Below are positions 20,558-21,300 of a stretch of DNA of 21,300 nucleotides, piece after piece. Position numbers and translations under genes: made by a program. The notes under the pieces are model-generated. The model was not told the origin of the DNA, searched no databases, and saw only the letters and a list, made by a program, of their open reading frames with translations. Source of the stretch: Pseudomonadota bacterium (GTDB lineage: Bacteria; Pseudomonadota; Gammaproteobacteria; Xanthomonadales; Xanthomonadaceae). The DNA lies in NCBI GenBank assembly GCA_023399815.1, contig JAEWOJ010000185.1, positions 1 to 21,300 of the forward strand, read 5' to 3'. The first letter of the stretch is position 1. Every line of letters starts with the position of its first letter.

Positions 20558-21193
20558 ATGAACCAACCCGCTGACCCTTCGGCCGCCTCTCCTGTTTTCA
20601 CGCCGATGGCGCAACGCTTCCGCGGTTTCCTGCCGGTGGTGGTGGACGTGGAGACCGGCGGCTTCGACTGGAACCGGCACGCGCTGCTGGAAATCGCCGC
20701 CATTCCGCTGGACATGGACGAGAACGGCCTGCTGCATCCCGGCCAGACCAGCTGCGCACACGTGGTGCCGGCCGAGGGCACCGACATCGACCCCAAGTCG
20801 CTGGAAGTCACCGGCATCGTGCTGGACCATCCGTTCCGGCTGGCCAAGCCCGAGCGCGAGGCGCTGGAGCACGTGTTCGTGCCGGTGCGCGCGGCGCTGA
20901 AGAAATACGGCTGCCAGCGCGCGATCCTGGTCGGCCACAACGCCCATTTCGACCTGAACTTCGTCAACGCCGCGGTCGCGCGCAGCGGCCACAAGCGCAA
21001 CCCGTTCCACCCTTTCAGCGTATTCGACACGGTGACCCTGGCCGGCGTGGCCTACGGCCAGACCGTGCTGGCGCGGGCGGTGCAGGCGGCCGGTTTCGAA
21101 TGGGACGCCAACCAGGCGCACAGCGCGGTATACGACACCGAGCAGACCGCGCGCCTGTTCTGCCAGATCGTCAACGGCTGGCCGCGGCTGTAG
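20558..21193 (+). CDS. rnt: Ribonuclease T (DEDDh 3'-5' exoribonuclease)
   Basis: A 211-residue exonuclease of the DEDDh group, typical RNase T length. Catalytic residues are present: Asp30 and Glu32 (VVDVETGGFD), Asp132 (GHNAHFDLNFVNAA), His188 and Asp193 (QAHSAVYDTEQTA). SLEVTGIVLDHPFRLA and NPFHPFSVFDTVTLAG are characteristic of RNase T. It trims the 3' ends of tRNA and other stable RNAs, removing the terminal A of the CCA end, and acts as a dimer. The ATG at 20558 has no ribosome-binding site; a -10 ends just 6 nt upstream. The stop codon TAG lies in a GTAG that begins a family D repeat. Confidence 0.96.
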   Translation: MNQPADPSAASPVFTPMAQRFRGFLPVVVDVETGGFDWNRHALLEIAAIPLDMDENGLLHPGQTSCAHVVPAEGTDIDPKSLEVTGIVLDHPFRLAKPEREALEHVFVPVRAALKKYGCQRAILVGHNAHFDLNFVNAAVARSGHKRNPFHPFSVFDTVTLAGVAYGQTVLARAVQAAGFEWDANQAHSAVYDTEQTARLFCQIVNGWPRL

Positions 21194-21233
21194 GGCACAC
21201 CAGCGCTGCGGCGGGGACATAACCCCGACCTAC
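21190..21233. repeat. GTAG...CTAC element, family D, overlapping the rnt stop
   Basis: Bounded by GTAG at 21190-21193 and CTAC at 21230-21233, with an internal hairpin GGGG-ACATAA-CCCC (21213-21226). Its CCCCGACCTAC end matches the family D arms at 18465-18537. The rnt stop TAG is in the first four bases. Confidence 0.6.
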
Positions 21234-21267
21234 GAAAGCCCCTCGCCTCCCGGGAAACATCCCCCCG

Positions 21268-21290
21268 GTAGTGCCGGCCGCTGGCCGGCA
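21268..21290. repeat. SMAG-like REP unit, family C (partner probably beyond the window)
   Basis: GTAGTGCCGGCCGC... hairpin unit identical in core to the cluster at 18383-18638. A facing partner would be expected about 26 bp on, past the window end. Confidence 0.8.
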
Positions 21291-21300
21291 ACCTCGCATC

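Overview
The window is GC-rich chromosomal DNA from a gammaproteobacterium, most likely of the family Xanthomonadaceae/Lysobacteraceae (Stenotrophomonas, Lysobacter, Luteimonas or a relative). The reasons are gene families shared with that group, many small GTAG-ended palindromic repeats (REP elements, including ones like the SMAG family of Stenotrophomonas maltophilia), and TANNNT-type -10 promoter elements. I see no phage, plasmid, insertion sequence, CRISPR array, tRNA or rRNA. The genes look like densely packed ordinary chromosome, and the least explained material lies between genes.

Layout. Positions 1-2123: an RNA 2',3'-cyclic phosphodiesterase (thpR), a DnaA-box cluster, an exported transglutaminase-like/TPR protein, and REP elements. 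Positions 2146-4579 (minus strand): the zinc-ribbon protein YjdM/PhnA, then a tight operon of ECF sigma factor, putative anti-sigma factor and exported DUF4097 beta-repeat protein. Positions 4710-7960 (plus): an NPP-type phosphodiesterase lipoprotein, a short MscS-like channel and the SotB exporter. Positions 7964-12076: ybiI and yaiL (minus), then ygjP, an RsuA-like pseudouridine synthase and a ClsC-like phospholipase D (plus). Positions 12114-15544 (minus): argO, a 25-codon mini-ORF, an MFS transporter, a small lipoprotein and a membrane-anchored HDOD protein. argP lies divergent from argO at 15691-16596. Positions 16612-18330 (minus): an M14 metallopeptidase and an outer-membrane-type protein. 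Positions 18383-18638: a compound REP cluster. Positions 18642-21193: YihG acyltransferase (minus), then a PAS-GGDEF diguanylate cyclase and RNase T (plus), followed by more REP sequence to the window end.

How the genes work together. argP-argO is a regulator/exporter pair for basic amino acids. The sigma/anti-sigma/DUF4097 operon looks like a self-contained envelope signalling unit. yihG, clsC and the MscS-like protein concern membrane lipids or tension. The GGDEF protein synthesises c-di-GMP and the HDOD protein may act in signalling. thpR, the pseudouridine synthase and rnt act on RNA.

Most noteworthy: (1) a GCTANNNT -10-like box in promoter position before at least eight genes, usually about 28-34 nt before the start codon; (2) three copies of a compound module joining two different REP families through a linker with AACATCC; (3) REP termini whose GTAG supplies the stop codon of ygjP and rnt; (4) a perfect DnaA box with two partial boxes before the TPR gene; (5) a pseudouridine synthase lacking the usual Arg beside its catalytic Asp; (6) a mini-ORF overlapping genes on both sides between argO and the MFS gene. 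I do not see a clearly new multigene defence or metabolic system.
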